Shown in pieces: positions 1 through 9,056 of a stretch of 64,000 bases of DNA; position 1 is the stretch's first letter; each line of letters starts with the position of its first letter. Under the pieces are notes generated by a model. That model was given only the letters and a program-made list of their open reading frames with translations, had not been told where the DNA came from and did not search any database. A program made the translations under genes and the position numbers. Origin of the DNA: Microbacterium sp. USTB-Y (lineage in GTDB: Bacteria > Actinomycetota > Actinomycetes > Actinomycetales > Microbacteriaceae). The stretch lies in contig NZ_JAGMTU010000005.1 in NCBI RefSeq assembly GCF_023703415.1, positions 248,001-312,000 on the forward strand, written 5' to 3'.

Positions 1-465
1 CGCGGCATCTGGCCGGGCAAGCTCCTCGTGAAGGGCGTGCAAACGGTCGAGGACGCGATGCGGCTCAAGGACACGCACGGGGTCGATGGCGTTGTGCTGT
101 CCAACCACGGCGGACGCCAGCTCGACCGCGCTCCGATCCCGTTCCATCTGCTGCCGCAGGTGCGCCAGGCCGTCGGCGAGGACTTCACGGTCATGGTCGA
201 CACCGGGATCATGAACGGGGCGGACATCGTCGCCTCGGTCGCGCTCGGGGCCGACTTCACGCTGATCGGACGCGCCTACCTGTACGGACTCATGGCCGGC
301 GGGCGGCGCGGTGTCGACCGGACCATCGCGATCCTGCGCAGCGAGATCGAGCGCACGATGCGCCTGCTCGGCGTCTCGTCGCTGGCAGAGCTCGAGCCGC
401 GCCACGTCACGCAGCTCACCCGCATGGTGCCGGTCGCTCCGTCGCTCGCCGCCGCCGTTCGCTGA
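1..465 (+). CDS. lldD: FMN-dependent alpha-hydroxy-acid (L-lactate) dehydrogenase, C-terminal part
   Basis: The reading frame is open from the window edge, so only the last ~154 residues are present. This C-terminal part of the TIM barrel carries the family active-site segment SNHGGRQLD (catalytic His, then the Arg that binds the substrate carboxylate), the FMN-phosphate-binding stretch [11 protein letters not shown], and [16 protein letters not shown]. Members of this family oxidise L-lactate or related 2-hydroxy acids and pass electrons to quinone or oxygen. The exact substrate cannot be fixed from this fragment; L-lactate is the most likely. The gene ends 28 bp before the convergent HAD phosphatase gene, with no clear terminator between them. 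Confidence 0.88.
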   Translation, partial: RGIWPGKLLVKGVQTVEDAMRLKDTHGVDGVVLSNHGGRQLDRAPIPFHLLPQVRQAVGEDFTVMVDTGIMNGADIVASVALGADFTLIGRAYLYGLMAGGRRGVDRTIAILRSEIERTMRLLGVSSLAELEPRHVTQLTRMVPVAPSLAAAVR

Positions 466-493
466 TGCCGAGCGCTGACGCCGTCGCGGCCGG

Positions 494-1246
494 TCAGAGC
501 GTCGGCAGCAGCGCGTCGAGCTTGTCGGCCGTGTCCTGCCAGCCGTCGACCGCGACGCAGGGCACGCCGAGGGTCTTCACGGGGTAGTCGTTCCCGCCCT
601 CGTCGAGGCGATCGCCGTAGAACAGCATCTCCGCGAACGGGATGCCGGTGCGCTCGGCCAGCTCGGTCATGCCGTAGGCCTTGTCGATGCCCGCGCGGGT
701 GATGTCGATCGACGTGGATCCGCCGGAGCGCACCTCGAGATCGGGCACCCGGGGCGCGACGGCGTCGCGCAGCGCGGCGCGGCGCGATCCATCCGGATCC
801 CAGGCCTTCTTCGCGTCGTGCGGAGCCTTCTGGCCGAGGGCCGAGAAGGTGATCTGCGAGCCGCGGTCCTCGAGGATCGGTCCCCAGGTCTCGCTCTCCC
901 ACAGGCCCAGCCGCTGGGCTTCCTCCTCGAGCGCGGCGAGGGCCGCGTCCTTCTGCGCAGGGCTGAGGTCGCGGGCGTAGACGAGCGAGAACCCGGATCC
1001 GTCGTGCGCGAGGTAGCGGGTGCCGCAGGTGGGCAGCAGGTGGATGCGCTGCAGGGCGGAGACGTCGGCGCCGAGCCGGGAGACCACCTGGGTGCGGAAC
1101 TGCTCCTCGTTGCCGCCGGAGATGATCGCGACCTCGACGCGCTCCGCGAGGGCGAGGAGGAGGGCGGCGATGCGGGGTTCGATCGGGCTCTTGGAGGCGG
1201 CGAGGGTGTCGTCGAGGTCGAAGGCGACCAGGCGTGGCGTCGTCAT
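494..1246 (-). CDS. HAD-IIB family phosphatase (phosphomannomutase-like fold)
   Basis: This is a 250-residue cytosolic HAD hydrolase. Motif I is FDLDDTLA near residue 9 (Asp nucleophile and general acid), motif II is IISGG near residue 42, the motif III lysine is in GIDKAYGM, and motif IV is YGDRLDEGGND. The cap insert between motifs II and III is of the IIB type found in sugar-phosphate phosphatases and eukaryotic-type phosphomannomutases. The in vivo substrate is unknown. A GGAAG sequence precedes the ATG, and TATCCT 9 bp upstream could be its -10. The gene is convergent with the lactate dehydrogenase gene. Confidence 0.85.
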   Translation of the reverse strand: MTTPRLVAFDLDDTLAASKSPIEPRIAALLLALAERVEVAIISGGNEEQFRTQVVSRLGADVSALQRIHLLPTCGTRYLAHDGSGFSLVYARDLSPAQKDAALAALEEEAQRLGLWESETWGPILEDRGSQITFSALGQKAPHDAKKAWDPDGSRRAALRDAVAPRVPDLEVRSGGSTSIDITRAGIDKAYGMTELAERTGIPFAEMLFYGDRLDEGGNDYPVKTLGVPCVAVDGWQDTADKLDALLPTL

Positions 1247-1400
1247 AGCGCTTCCAGGATACGGGAGCAGCGGTCAAGGATGCTGGGGGATGCCCCGCGC
1301 GGGGTCACCGCCGCGCGGGGCGATCGTGCACCGCGCCACGCGCGGGCGCCGCGTCGATTCGCTCCCGCGTCCGTCTCCGTATAGACTTGAACGGTTGCCA

Positions 1401-1476
<76 letters not shown>

Positions 1477-1477
<1 letters not shown>

Positions 1478-1519
1478 ACGAGAGAGGGACCGACCCACAG
1501 GGTCGGTCCCTCTCTCGTT
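1477..1519. terminator. Bidirectional hairpin terminator after tRNA-Pro
   Basis: A perfect stem of about 20 bp (left arm 1477-1496, right arm 1500-1519) closes on a 3-nt loop immediately after the tRNA 3' end. It separates tRNA-Pro from the convergent membrane-protein gene ending at 1562. There is no long T-tract, as is usual for terminators in GC-rich actinobacteria. Confidence 0.8.
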
Positions 1520-1561
1520 GTCTCGTGGCGTCTGGCGGGGTCCCGGCGCAGGCCGGATCCG

Positions 1562-2218
1562 TCAATGATCCGTCCCGCGCCGCAGGACCACCCCGGGGAA
1601 GCGGCTCGCCGCCCACACGAGGACGCCCGCTGCCGTGAGTGCGCCGAGCAGACCGAGGACGGTCAGCGTCATCGCGGTCGCGCCGCGTTCGGGGAGCAGG
1701 AAGCCGTAGGGAACCCAGCCGTCGGTCGCGCCGCGCACGAGGACGACGGCGAGCCACAGCAGGGGATAGGGAGCGAGCACCCACAGCCGCGACCAGGGCA
1801 GGCATCGACGGTCTCCGATCAGCAGCCAGTCCAGAGCCATCAGCGTCGGAAGGACGGCGTGGAGGGTGAGGCTCACCCAGGCGGGAGCGGATCCGGTGCC
1901 CGGCACCACGGTGTTGTAGATCACCGCGACGATCAGCATGCACGCGGTGACGACGGCACGAGCCGGTGCGAGCCAGCGGGGCGTGCGTCGACCGGTCAGA
2001 CCGAGTGCGCCGCAGGTCATGAGGACGAGTGCGGCGAGCAGGCTCGTCAGGTTCGTGAAGTACCCGAAGTAGTCGAAGGGGTTGTACCCGTGGGCTTCGC
2101 CGCCGATCGCATAGGTGTACAGCAGGATCACGAGGACGGCGAGGCCGACCAGTCCCCGTACGCCGCCCACCACGCGTGCTGCGGCCGGCCGGACGCGCTC
2201 CGGAGCGGCGGGGCGCAC
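1562..2218 (-). CDS. Pr6Pr family integral membrane protein
   Basis: A 218-residue polytopic membrane protein with about six hydrophobic helices. Family-like segments are YNPFDYFGYFTNLTS after the first helix, then a YNTVVPG segment and a ...LHAVLPTLMALDWLL segment; this pattern is typical of actinobacterial Pr6Pr (FAR-17a/AIG1-like) proteins of unknown function. I chose the GTG at 2218 because it lies just after the stop of the upstream metallophosphoesterase gene (stop at 2224-2226), giving a tightly coupled operon; upstream sequence in this frame overlaps that gene. It is the last gene of a PBP-phosphoesterase-Pr6Pr operon. Substrate and role are unknown. Confidence 0.78.
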   Translation of the reverse strand: MRPAAPERVRPAAARVVGGVRGLVGLAVLVILLYTYAIGGEAHGYNPFDYFGYFTNLTSLLAALVLMTCGALGLTGRRTPRWLAPARAVVTACMLIVAVIYNTVVPGTGSAPAWVSLTLHAVLPTLMALDWLLIGDRRCLPWSRLWVLAPYPLLWLAVVLVRGATDGWVPYGFLLPERGATAMTLTVLGLLGALTAAGVLVWAASRFPGVVLRRGTDH

Positions 2219-2223
2219 GTCGC

Positions 2224-3159
2224 TCAGTTCCGCGGCAGCAGCGTGAGCAGGGTGGCCTCCGGGCGGCAGGCGAAGCGGACCGGCGCGTAGATCGAGTGGC
2301 CGCATCCGGCGCTCACGTTGAGCGGCACGGTGCGCCCGGCGTGCGTCCAGGTGCTCAGCCCCTTCGCCTGTCGCAGCGGGATGTCGCAGTTCGCGACGAT
2401 CGCCCCGAAGCCGGGGATGCACACCTGACCGCCGTGCGTGTGGCCGCCCAGGATCGCATCCGCGCCCAGGTCGGTGAAGGCGTTCAGTACGCGCTGGTAG
2501 GGCGCGTGCGTCACACCCAGCACGGGCACGTCGGAGGGGCGGGCGCCGAGGGCGTCGATCTCGGCCGGAAGGGCGTCCAGGTCGTCCCAGTGACGATGCG
2601 CGTCGTCCACGCCGAACAGGTCGATGCGCCGGCCCCCGACGGTCAGGGAGGCGGCGGTGTTGTCCAGATCCGTCCAGCCCAGCTCGTCGGTGAAGTAGGC
2701 GTCCATCGCGGCGGTGTCGAGCTTCGGCGCGGTGGCGACCCGCGCCGAAGGCCCCATGAAGTAGCGGAAGGGGTTGCGCGGCGACGGTGCGTGCACGTCG
2801 TTCGACCCGTGCACGAAGACCCCCGGAGTGCCGGCGAACGGCGCGAATGCGGCCCTGATGCCCTCGAGTCCGTGCTCGTGGCCGAGGTTGTCGCCCGTGT
2901 TCACGATGAGGTCGGGCCGCAGGCCGGAGAGGGAGGCGAGCCAGCGCTGCTTGCGATGCTGCCACGGCGCCATGTGCGCATCCGAGATGTGCAGGATCCG
3001 GAGCGGACGGGATCCGGTCGGCAGCGTCCGTGCGGTGGCGTGGCGCACCGTGAACAGGTAGCGCTCGATGCCGATGCCCCAGGTGGCGGCTGCGACACCG
3101 GCGGCCCCCACCGCACCGAGTGCGATGAGGGCCGAGCGGGTGGTGCGCGAGGGACTCAT
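2224..3159 (-). CDS. Membrane-anchored metallophosphoesterase (YkuE-like)
   Basis: This is a 311-residue calcineurin-like phosphoesterase with a single N-terminal hydrophobic anchor (about residues 8-30). The metal-binding motifs appear in order: ISDAHM (about residue 58), NTGDN, GSNDVH (the usual GNHD position) and GGHTHGGQ. Relatives such as Bacillus YkuE act on phosphoesters or UDP-sugar-type substrates at the envelope. The start codon lies 3 bp after the stop of the PBP gene, so the two are probably co-translated. A cell-wall related role is inferred from that linkage only. Confidence 0.88.
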   Translation of the reverse strand: MSPSRTTRSALIALGAVGAAGVAAATWGIGIERYLFTVRHATARTLPTGSRPLRILHISDAHMAPWQHRKQRWLASLSGLRPDLIVNTGDNLGHEHGLEGIRAAFAPFAGTPGVFVHGSNDVHAPSPRNPFRYFMGPSARVATAPKLDTAAMDAYFTDELGWTDLDNTAASLTVGGRRIDLFGVDDAHRHWDDLDALPAEIDALGARPSDVPVLGVTHAPYQRVLNAFTDLGADAILGGHTHGGQVCIPGFGAIVANCDIPLRQAKGLSTWTHAGRTVPLNVSAGCGHSIYAPVRFACRPEATLLTLLPRN

Positions 3160-3161
3160 CC

Positions 3162-5798
3162 TCAGCAGTTCTTCTTCATGTAGTTGAGCGTGACCGACGA
3201 GCCCTTCGGCGCCGCCGTGCCCGCCGCGGGCACGGTGGCCGACACGGTTCCGGAGTCGTCGCCGTTGCCGGGCGTGCAGGTGCCCTTGGTCGCCTGGAAG
3301 CCCGCGGTCTTCAGCGCGTTCGCGGCGTCGCCCATGGTCATGCCGACCACGTTCGGGACCGCCACTCCCTGCCCGTTGCTCGGGCTGATCGTGATGGTGC
3401 TGCCGGTGACGACCTGGCCGGGACCCGGATCCTGCTGAGCCACCTGATCGGCCGGCAGGTTGCTCTGCACGGCGGCGCCGACGGAGACCGAGAACCCGGC
3501 GTCCTCGAGGGTCTGGGTCGCCTGATCGACCGTCATGCCGATGACGCTCGGCAGGTTGGTGTACGACTGCTTGAGCGCGCTCTGCTGCGGACTGGGGAAA
3601 TCGCCCGCGGGGAACAGTTCGTCCGCGGCCCCCAGGATCTGACGCCCGAGGTAGTAGCGGATGTCGGGGACGTTGGTGTCGTGCGTGTAGAAGTCGTTGA
3701 TGTCGACGTTGCCGTCGGCCTGACCCACCCAGATGCCGGTGGTGGACGCCGTCGAGGACGCCATGAGCATCGTCTGCTGGTTGTTGTGCGATCCGGTCTT
3801 GCCGATCAGCGGGGTGCCGTCGTCCGGGTTCGCACGCGAACCGGTGCCGCCGCCCGCCATGACGCCCTGGAGCGCATACGCGGCCCCTGCGGCGATCTCG
3901 GGCTTGATGACCTCGGTGCAGGTGGTCGGTGCGAGCGGGATGTCCGAGCCGTCCGGCCCCGTGATCTTGTCGATCGCGTGCGGATCGCAGCGGGTGCCGT
4001 TGTTCGCGATGGCGGCGTAGACGGCCGCCATCGAGATCGGGGCGATGTTCTTCGACCCGAGGACGCCGAACGGGGTCGGGCCCTCGAGGTCCACGGTGTC
4101 GGTGCCGGGGTAGTAGGTCGTCTCGTGGGAGTTGACCGCCTTCATGTCACCGGTGTGCACGCCCATCCGCGCCGCGACGTCGTTGATGTCGCAGAGGTCG
4201 AGCTTGGAGGCCATCGCCAGGAAGCCGCTGTTCAGCGACGCCGCGGTGAACTGCATCGGGGTGCCGACGTAGCCGCGCTGGTTCTGGAAGTTCCCGATCT
4301 CGGACGTGTCCGTGGTCATCGTGTCCGTGCCGCACTTGAACGTCATGCGCCGGTTGTTGCCGTCCACCGTCTCCCGCAGCGAATGGCCCTTCTCCAGCCA
4401 GTCGATGAGCGTGAAGACCTTGTAGGTCGATCCGACCGAGAAGCCGATGCCGCCGCCGTGCGCCTGGTCGGCCGCATAGACGATTCCGGTCTGGCCGGGG
4501 GGCGCGTCCTGCGCCTCGTTGAACGTCGTGTTCTGGGCGAGGGCGAGGATCTTGCCGGTCTTCGGGTCGAGGTTCACCGCCGCGGCGCCGAAGACCATCC
4601 CGTCGATCGTCGCCGTCGTGTTGTCGTGCATGGCCTGGACCGTCGCGGCCTGCATCGGTGCGGACAACGTCGTGTAGATATTGAGGCCACCGCGGTACAG
4701 CTTGTCGTTGCGCTCCGCGGACGTGGAGCCGAGGGCGGTGTTGAGCGACTCGTCGTTCTCCAGCGAAGCCTGGACGTACTTGCAGAAGTACGCGTTGTCG
4801 CCGGCGTCGGAGCAGCCGGAGCTCGGCGTCTTGATCGCGGGCGTGATCGGCTGGGCCTTGTCGGCCTCGTACTCGGCCTTGGTGATCTTGCCGAGCACCT
4901 CCATGCGGCTGAGCACGTAGTTGCGGCGCACGAGCGTGTCGTGATACCCGTCGGCCTGCGAGTTCTTGCAGTTGTTGCCGTCCTTGTCGCAGTCGTACGT
5001 GCCGCCGGGCAGATCGATGCGGAAGGCGTTGGGGTTCTGCACCATGCCGACGAGGGTCGCCGCCTGCACGGCGTTCAGCTGCGAGGCGGAGACGCTGAAG
5101 TAGCGCTGCGCCGCGGCCTCGATGCCGTAGGTCGTGCCACCGAAGTTCACCAGGTTCAGATAGCCGATGAGGATGTCCTGCTTTGAGTACTGCTTCTCGA
5201 TCGCGGTCGCGTAGCGGATCTCCTGCAGCTTGCGGGCGATGCCGGAGCTGCCCACCGTCGCGGCCGCGTCCTCCCAGCACTTGGCGAGCTTGGCGTCGCG
5301 GTTCTTGTCGTTGAGCGGGACGCCCTTCTCGCAATCCTGCAGCAGCACGTTCTTGACGTACTGCTGGCTGATCGAGGATCCGCCGTTGGTCGCGGATCCG
5401 GTCACGTTGCCGACCACGGCCTTGATCGTCCCGGCGATGTCGATGCCGCCGTGCGAGTAGAAGTTCTTGTCCTCGCTGGACAGGAGCGCGTCGTACAGCA
5501 CCGGGGCGACCTGGTCGTACTTCACCGGGATGCGGTTCTGGTCGTAGAAGCGCGCCATGACCTGGTCGTTGCCGGCCGCGTCCTTCGAGTAGATCGTCGT
5601 CGGCTGCATCGGACGGTCGACCTTGAGGTTGGAGGGCAGGCCCTCGAAGAGGTCGATCGACTGAGCGGCGGTGGCACCGGTCACGGCGAAGACCGGGGTG
5701 ACGGTCGCCGTAACGAGCACACCGGCGACGACGCTGAGACCGACGAGGCCGGCCAGGCCGCTGAGCACACCGGTGAGCGTCCGTTTGGTCTGAGGCAT
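3162..5798 (-). CDS. ponA: Bifunctional class A penicillin-binding protein with C-terminal PASTA domains
   Basis: An 878-residue peptidoglycan glycosyltransferase/transpeptidase with one N-terminal membrane helix (about residues 10-35). The glycosyltransferase domain has SSEDKNFYSHGG and GGSSISQQYVKN. The transpeptidase domain has the SxxK motif STYK in GSTYKVFTLI, an SLN motif and IGKTGSHNN. Two PASTA repeats (about residues 735-878) follow, with VIGMTVDQA and VVGMTMGDA openings; PASTA domains bind peptidoglycan or lipid II fragments. The TACGAT on the coding strand (5811-5806) ends 7 nt before the ATG, suggesting a leaderless transcript. It heads the operon with the phosphoesterase and Pr6Pr genes. 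Confidence 0.95.
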   Translation of the reverse strand: MPQTKRTLTGVLSGLAGLVGLSVVAGVLVTATVTPVFAVTGATAAQSIDLFEGLPSNLKVDRPMQPTTIYSKDAAGNDQVMARFYDQNRIPVKYDQVAPVLYDALLSSEDKNFYSHGGIDIAGTIKAVVGNVTGSATNGGSSISQQYVKNVLLQDCEKGVPLNDKNRDAKLAKCWEDAAATVGSSGIARKLQEIRYATAIEKQYSKQDILIGYLNLVNFGGTTYGIEAAAQRYFSVSASQLNAVQAATLVGMVQNPNAFRIDLPGGTYDCDKDGNNCKNSQADGYHDTLVRRNYVLSRMEVLGKITKAEYEADKAQPITPAIKTPSSGCSDAGDNAYFCKYVQASLENDESLNTALGSTSAERNDKLYRGGLNIYTTLSAPMQAATVQAMHDNTTATIDGMVFGAAAVNLDPKTGKILALAQNTTFNEAQDAPPGQTGIVYAADQAHGGGIGFSVGSTYKVFTLIDWLEKGHSLRETVDGNNRRMTFKCGTDTMTTDTSEIGNFQNQRGYVGTPMQFTAASLNSGFLAMASKLDLCDINDVAARMGVHTGDMKAVNSHETTYYPGTDTVDLEGPTPFGVLGSKNIAPISMAAVYAAIANNGTRCDPHAIDKITGPDGSDIPLAPTTCTEVIKPEIAAGAAYALQGVMAGGGTGSRANPDDGTPLIGKTGSHNNQQTMLMASSTASTTGIWVGQADGNVDINDFYTHDTNVPDIRYYLGRQILGAADELFPAGDFPSPQQSALKQSYTNLPSVIGMTVDQATQTLEDAGFSVSVGAAVQSNLPADQVAQQDPGPGQVVTGSTITISPSNGQGVAVPNVVGMTMGDAANALKTAGFQATKGTCTPGNGDDSGTVSATVPAAGTAAPKGSSVTLNYMKKNC

Positions 5799-5872
5799 AC
5801 GCTTGATCGTAGGGGAGTTCCCTGAACGCCAACTTTGACGCGCCTGCGCGCGTCCGTCCCTCCGGGAGTGCC

Positions 5873-6097
5873 ATGACCACGTGGGAATACCTCACGACAC
5901 CGCTGCTCATCCACAACACCGCTGCGATCCTGAACAACTGGGGCAAGCAGGGGTGGGAGCTCGTGCAGGTCGTCACCGGGCCCGAGGGCGGGCTCGTGGC
6001 GTACTTCAAGCGTCCGGTCGGCGGCGATGCGGCCGCCAACACCGGCCTCGGTGCCGCCGCAGAGGCCGCCCGCCAGTTCGAAGGAGACAACGCATGA
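5873..6097 (+). CDS. Small DUF4177-type protein
   Basis: A 74-residue soluble protein with the DUF4177-like pattern WEYLTTPL...LNNWGKQGWELVQVV...VAYFKRP. The WELV core is characteristic of this small alpha/beta fold of unknown function. It has a GGGAG ribosome-binding site 6 nt upstream. Its stop overlaps the start of the RidA gene (ATGA), so the pair is translationally coupled. In actinobacteria this pairing with RidA is common. Confidence 0.82.
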   Translation: MTTWEYLTTPLLIHNTAAILNNWGKQGWELVQVVTGPEGGLVAYFKRPVGGDAAANTGLGAAAEAARQFEGDNA

Positions 6098-6552
6098 CCA
6101 TCGCTTCCCGCCTCGCCGAGCTCGGCATCGAGCTGCCCTCCGTCGCGGCCCCCGTCGCCGCGTACGTGCCGGCCCGCGTGCACGCCGGGCTGGTCTACAC
6201 GTCGGGGCAGCTGCCGTTCGTGGCCGGATCCCTGCCCGCGACCGGCAAGGTCGGCGCCGAGATCTCGGCCGAGGACGCCCAGGCCCTCGCCCGGACCTGC
6301 GCGCTGAACGCTGTCGCCGCGGCGGCCGACGCCGCCGGCGGCGTGGACCGGCTCGGCGGCGTGCTGCGCGTCGGCGGCTTCGTCGCGTCCGCGCCGTCGT
6401 TCTCCGGTCAGCCCGGGGTGATCAACGGGGCGAGCGAGGTGCTCGGCGAGATCTTCGGCGATGCCGGCAAGCACGTCCGCGCCGCCGTCGGCGTCGCGGT
6501 GCTGCCGCTGGACAGCCCCGTCGAGGTCGACGTCGTCTTCACCCTCGCCTGA
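6094..6552 (+). CDS. ridA: RidA family enamine/imine deaminase
   Basis: A 152-residue protein of the RidA/YjgF/YER057c group. Recognisable segments are VYTSGQLPFV, ALNAVAAAADAAGG and VNGASEVLGEIFG. RidA proteins hydrolyse reactive enamine/imine intermediates such as 2-aminoacrylate from PLP enzymes. The Arg usually seen near the C-terminus in canonical RidA is in KHVRAAVGVA, consistent with activity, although this longer form is a divergent subgroup. The start overlaps the upstream gene stop by 4 bp. Confidence 0.86.
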   Translation: MTIASRLAELGIELPSVAAPVAAYVPARVHAGLVYTSGQLPFVAGSLPATGKVGAEISAEDAQALARTCALNAVAAAADAAGGVDRLGGVLRVGGFVASAPSFSGQPGVINGASEVLGEIFGDAGKHVRAAVGVAVLPLDSPVEVDVVFTLA

Positions 6553-6567
6553 CTCCCCTCCGGGGAA

Positions 6568-6623
6568 GACGAGACCCCCGTCCCGGATCCCTTCGAGAAG
6601 GGATCCGGGACGGGGGTCTCGTC
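6568..6623. terminator. Convergent hairpin terminator between ridA and acs
   Basis: A perfect 26-bp stem (6568-6593 with 6598-6623) and a CGAG tetraloop lie between the two gene ends and can serve both strands. It is one of the longest uninterrupted stems in the window and contains GGATCC in each arm. Confidence 0.88.
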
Positions 6624-6648
6624 GTATCGGCCCTGCGGCCGCCCTCGG

Positions 6649-8613
6649 CTACTTCACCTGCGCCGAGATGGTCGACATCACCATCGTGTCGGCGAGGGTC
6701 GTCGTGTCGCCGACCTCGCGGCCCTCGGCCACGTCGCGGAGCAGCCGGCGCATGATCTTCCCGGAGCGGGTCTTGGGCAGCTCGCCGACGATGTAGACGT
6801 CGCGCGGACGGGCGATCGGGCCGATCTGCTCGCCGACCCAGCCGCGCAGCAGCTGCGCGAGTCCCTCGGGGGAGTGCACCCGGATGTAGCTCTCCTTGAT
6901 GATCACGAACGCGACGACGGCCTGACCCGTGGTCTCGTCGGAGGCCCCGACCACGGCGGCCTCCGCCGTCGCCTCGTGGGCGACCAGGGCGGACTCGATC
7001 TCCGCGGTGGACAGGCGGTGTCCGGAGACGTTCATCACGTCGTCGACGCGGCCGAGCAGCCACAGATCGCCGTCCTCGTCGAAGCGCGCGCCGTCGCCCG
7101 CGAAGTAGTAGCCCTGCTTCTCGAACTTCTCCCAGTAGGTCTCCTTGAACCGCTCCGGGTCGCCCCAGATGCCGCGCAGCATGCTCGGCCACGGCTCGGT
7201 GATCGCCAGGAGCCCGCCGCCGCCGACGCCCACGGGGGTTCCGTCGTCATCGACCACATCGATCGAGATGCCCGGCAGCGGCACCTGCGCCGAGCCCGGC
7301 TTGGTCGCGGTGATCCCGGGGAGCGGGGAGACCATGATGGCGCCCGTCTCGGTCTGCCACCAGGTGTCGACGATGGGCGTGTGCCCGCCGCCGATGACGT
7401 CGCGGTACCAGATCCAGGCTTCGGGGTTGATCGGCTCTCCGACGGAGCCGAGCAGGCGCAGGGAGGTCAGGTCGTACTGGTTCGGGATCTCGCGCCCCAG
7501 CTTCATGAAGGAGCGGATCGCGGTCGGCGCGGTGTAGAGGATGGTCACGCCGTACTTCTGGATGATGTCCCACCAGCGCCCCTGCTGCGGGGTCTCCGGC
7601 GTGCCCTCGTACATGACCTGGGTGGCGCCGTTCGCGAGCGGGCCGTAGGCCACGTACGAGTGCCCGGTGACCCAGCCGATGTCGGCGGTGCACCAGTAGA
7701 CGTCCGTCTCCGGCTTCAGGTCGAAGACGACGCGGTGCGTGTAGGACGCCTGGGTGAGGTAGCCGCCGGACGTGTGCAGGATGCCCTTGGGCTTCCCGGT
7801 GGTGCCGGAGGTGTAGAGGATGAACAGCGGGTTCTCCGCCGGGAACGCCTGCGCCTCGTGCGCGTTCGAGGCGCCTCCGACGACGTCGTGGTACCAGAGG
7901 TCGCGCTCGTCGTCCCAGTCGATCTCGTTCTCGCAGCGCTTGACCACGATGACGTGCTCGACCGTGTTCTGCTCGCCCTCGCCGCGGTCGGCGAGGGCCT
8001 GGTCGACGGTCGGCTTGAGCGCGGAGGCCTTGCCCTTGCGGTAGCCGCCGTCGGCGGTGATGACGACCTTCGCGCCCGCGTCGTCGATCCGCGAGCGCAG
8101 GCTGTCGGCGCTGAAGCCGCCGAAGACGACGGAGTGGATCGCGCCGATGCGGGCCACCGCGAGCATGGAGGCGACGGCTTCGGGGATCATCGGCAGGTAG
8201 ATGGCGACGCGGTCGCCGTGCCCGACGCCGAGGCCCTCGAGCACGTTCGCCAGGCGCTTGACCTCGTCGGTGAGCTCGGCGTAGGTGATGCGGCGCTCGT
8301 CTCCGGGCTCGCCTTCCCACAGCAGCGCCACGCGGTCGCCGTTGCCGGCTTCCACATGACGGTCGAGGCAGTTGTACGCGACGTTGAGCTCACCGTCGGC
8401 GAACCACTTCGCGAACGGCGGCGTGGTCCAGTCCAGCACCTGCGTGAAGGGCGTGTGCCAGTGCAGCTCGCGGGCCTGCTTCGCCCAGAACGCCTCGCGA
8501 TCGGTGGCCGCTTCGGAGTAGATCTCCGGCTGCGCGACGGCGGCGGCCGCGAACTCCGGGGAGGGCGGGAACACACGGGTCTCGTCGAAGACGTGATCGA
8601 TCTGGCTGCTCAT
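6649..8613 (-). CDS. acs: Acetyl-CoA synthetase (AMP-forming)
   Basis: A 654-residue cytosolic enzyme that activates acetate to acetyl-CoA via acetyl-AMP. The family-length protein has the P-loop [27 protein letters not shown], the WWQTETGA motif, and [29 protein letters not shown]. The C-terminal [12 protein letters not shown] holds the lysine that is reversibly acetylated in many bacteria. AAAGGAG lies 8-14 nt before the ATG. It is a single gene, convergent with ridA and divergent from the 6C RNA and the tad locus. Confidence 0.97.
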   Translation of the reverse strand: MSSQIDHVFDETRVFPPSPEFAAAAVAQPEIYSEAATDREAFWAKQARELHWHTPFTQVLDWTTPPFAKWFADGELNVAYNCLDRHVEAGNGDRVALLWEGEPGDERRITYAELTDEVKRLANVLEGLGVGHGDRVAIYLPMIPEAVASMLAVARIGAIHSVVFGGFSADSLRSRIDDAGAKVVITADGGYRKGKASALKPTVDQALADRGEGEQNTVEHVIVVKRCENEIDWDDERDLWYHDVVGGASNAHEAQAFPAENPLFILYTSGTTGKPKGILHTSGGYLTQASYTHRVVFDLKPETDVYWCTADIGWVTGHSYVAYGPLANGATQVMYEGTPETPQQGRWWDIIQKYGVTILYTAPTAIRSFMKLGREIPNQYDLTSLRLLGSVGEPINPEAWIWYRDVIGGGHTPIVDTWWQTETGAIMVSPLPGITATKPGSAQVPLPGISIDVVDDDGTPVGVGGGGLLAITEPWPSMLRGIWGDPERFKETYWEKFEKQGYYFAGDGARFDEDGDLWLLGRVDDVMNVSGHRLSTAEIESALVAHEATAEAAVVGASDETTGQAVVAFVIIKESYIRVHSPEGLAQLLRGWVGEQIGPIARPRDVYIVGELPKTRSGKIMRRLLRDVAEGREVGDTTTLADTMVMSTISAQVK

Positions 8614-8670
8614 GTGAGGGGGCGCTCCTTTGCGGCGGGGATGGGCCGCGGCCTCGCCGCGACAGGGGCG

Positions 8671-8697
8671 AATCTAGCCGCGCCCATCGCCTGACAA
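8671..8697 (-). promoter_or_regulatory. acs: Candidate acs promoter
   Basis: On the minus strand, TTGTCA (8697-8692) and TAGATT (8676-8671) are separated by 15 nt. The implied transcript has a ~50-nt leader before the acs start at 8613. Spacing is short of ideal, so this is a tentative call. Confidence 0.4.
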
Positions 8698-8727
8698 TAC
8701 CGCCGGAAGTCGGTAGTGCCGGTCGTT

Positions 8728-8755
8728 TTGTTCGGTCTCTTTTCAGACGTACACT
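8728..8755 (+). promoter_or_regulatory. Promoter of the 6C RNA
   Basis: TTGTTC (8728-8733) and TACACT (8750-8755) are separated by 16 nt in a locally T-rich patch. They place a transcription start near 8762, just before the 6C RNA hairpins. Confidence 0.6.
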
Positions 8756-8761
8756 GTCCGA

Positions 8762-8866
8762 CGGCCGATCATTCGATTCCGGCTTTCCCGCGGCAGCGAC
8801 GGTCCCCCTCCGTCCACCGCGGCCGGGCGGCATCCCATTCCCCCCGTGGGATGCCGCCCTTCTTCC
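8762..8866 (+). ncRNA. 6C small RNA (B11-type)
   Basis: Two hairpins with C-rich loops define the actinobacterial 6C RNA. Hairpin 1 uses GCGG/CCGC (8790-8793/8817-8820) and GACGG/CCGTC (8798-8802/8810-8814) around the loop TCCCCCT. Hairpin 2 is a perfect 13-bp stem (8825-8837/8847-8859) around the loop TTCCCCCCG, followed by a T-rich TTCTTCCT tail that makes it an intrinsic terminator. A promoter sits at the right distance upstream. In Mycobacterium tuberculosis the homologue B11 also lies beside the tad-like Rv3654c-Rv3660c genes, so the position is conserved. C-rich loops are proposed to pair with G-rich Shine-Dalgarno regions. The exact 5' end is inferred. Confidence 0.85.
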
Positions 8867-9044
8867 TGCCGTGTCTGCTGCCGTGCCCGGCGTGCTTCCC
8901 CGGGCGGGACTCGTGCGTCCCGGTGCGCGCCCCTGGCCTCCGTGCTCCGACGCCGTTCCGACGTGCTGCTCCTGCACAGCCGGGGCGGGGAGGGACTTGT
9001 GCACGGGATGTGCTCGGGCGTCTCGGCCGCCCGAGCCGGGTGCC
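8867..9044. other. Remainder of the acs-tadA intergenic region
   Basis: The 443-bp gap between acs and tadA holds the acs promoter, the 6C RNA with its promoter, and this stretch of about 180 bp. I see no open frame, hairpin or repeat of note here. The tadA -10-like element TAGCGT follows at 9045-9050. Confidence 0.5.
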
Positions 9045-9056
9045 TAGCGTCGGGAC

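Noticed and set aside
1293..1320. 10-bp inverted repeat upstream of tRNA-Pro as a terminator
   Set aside because: No gene ends before it on either strand; it lies upstream of both neighbours and may be chance in GC-rich sequence.
3681..5186. 500-aa open frame on the plus strand inside ponA
   Set aside because: Antisense to a clear PBP gene; Val/Arg/Gly-rich composition typical of shadow frames.
6874..8694. 606-aa plus-strand frame opposite acs
   Set aside because: Shadow of acs; no recognisable domain.
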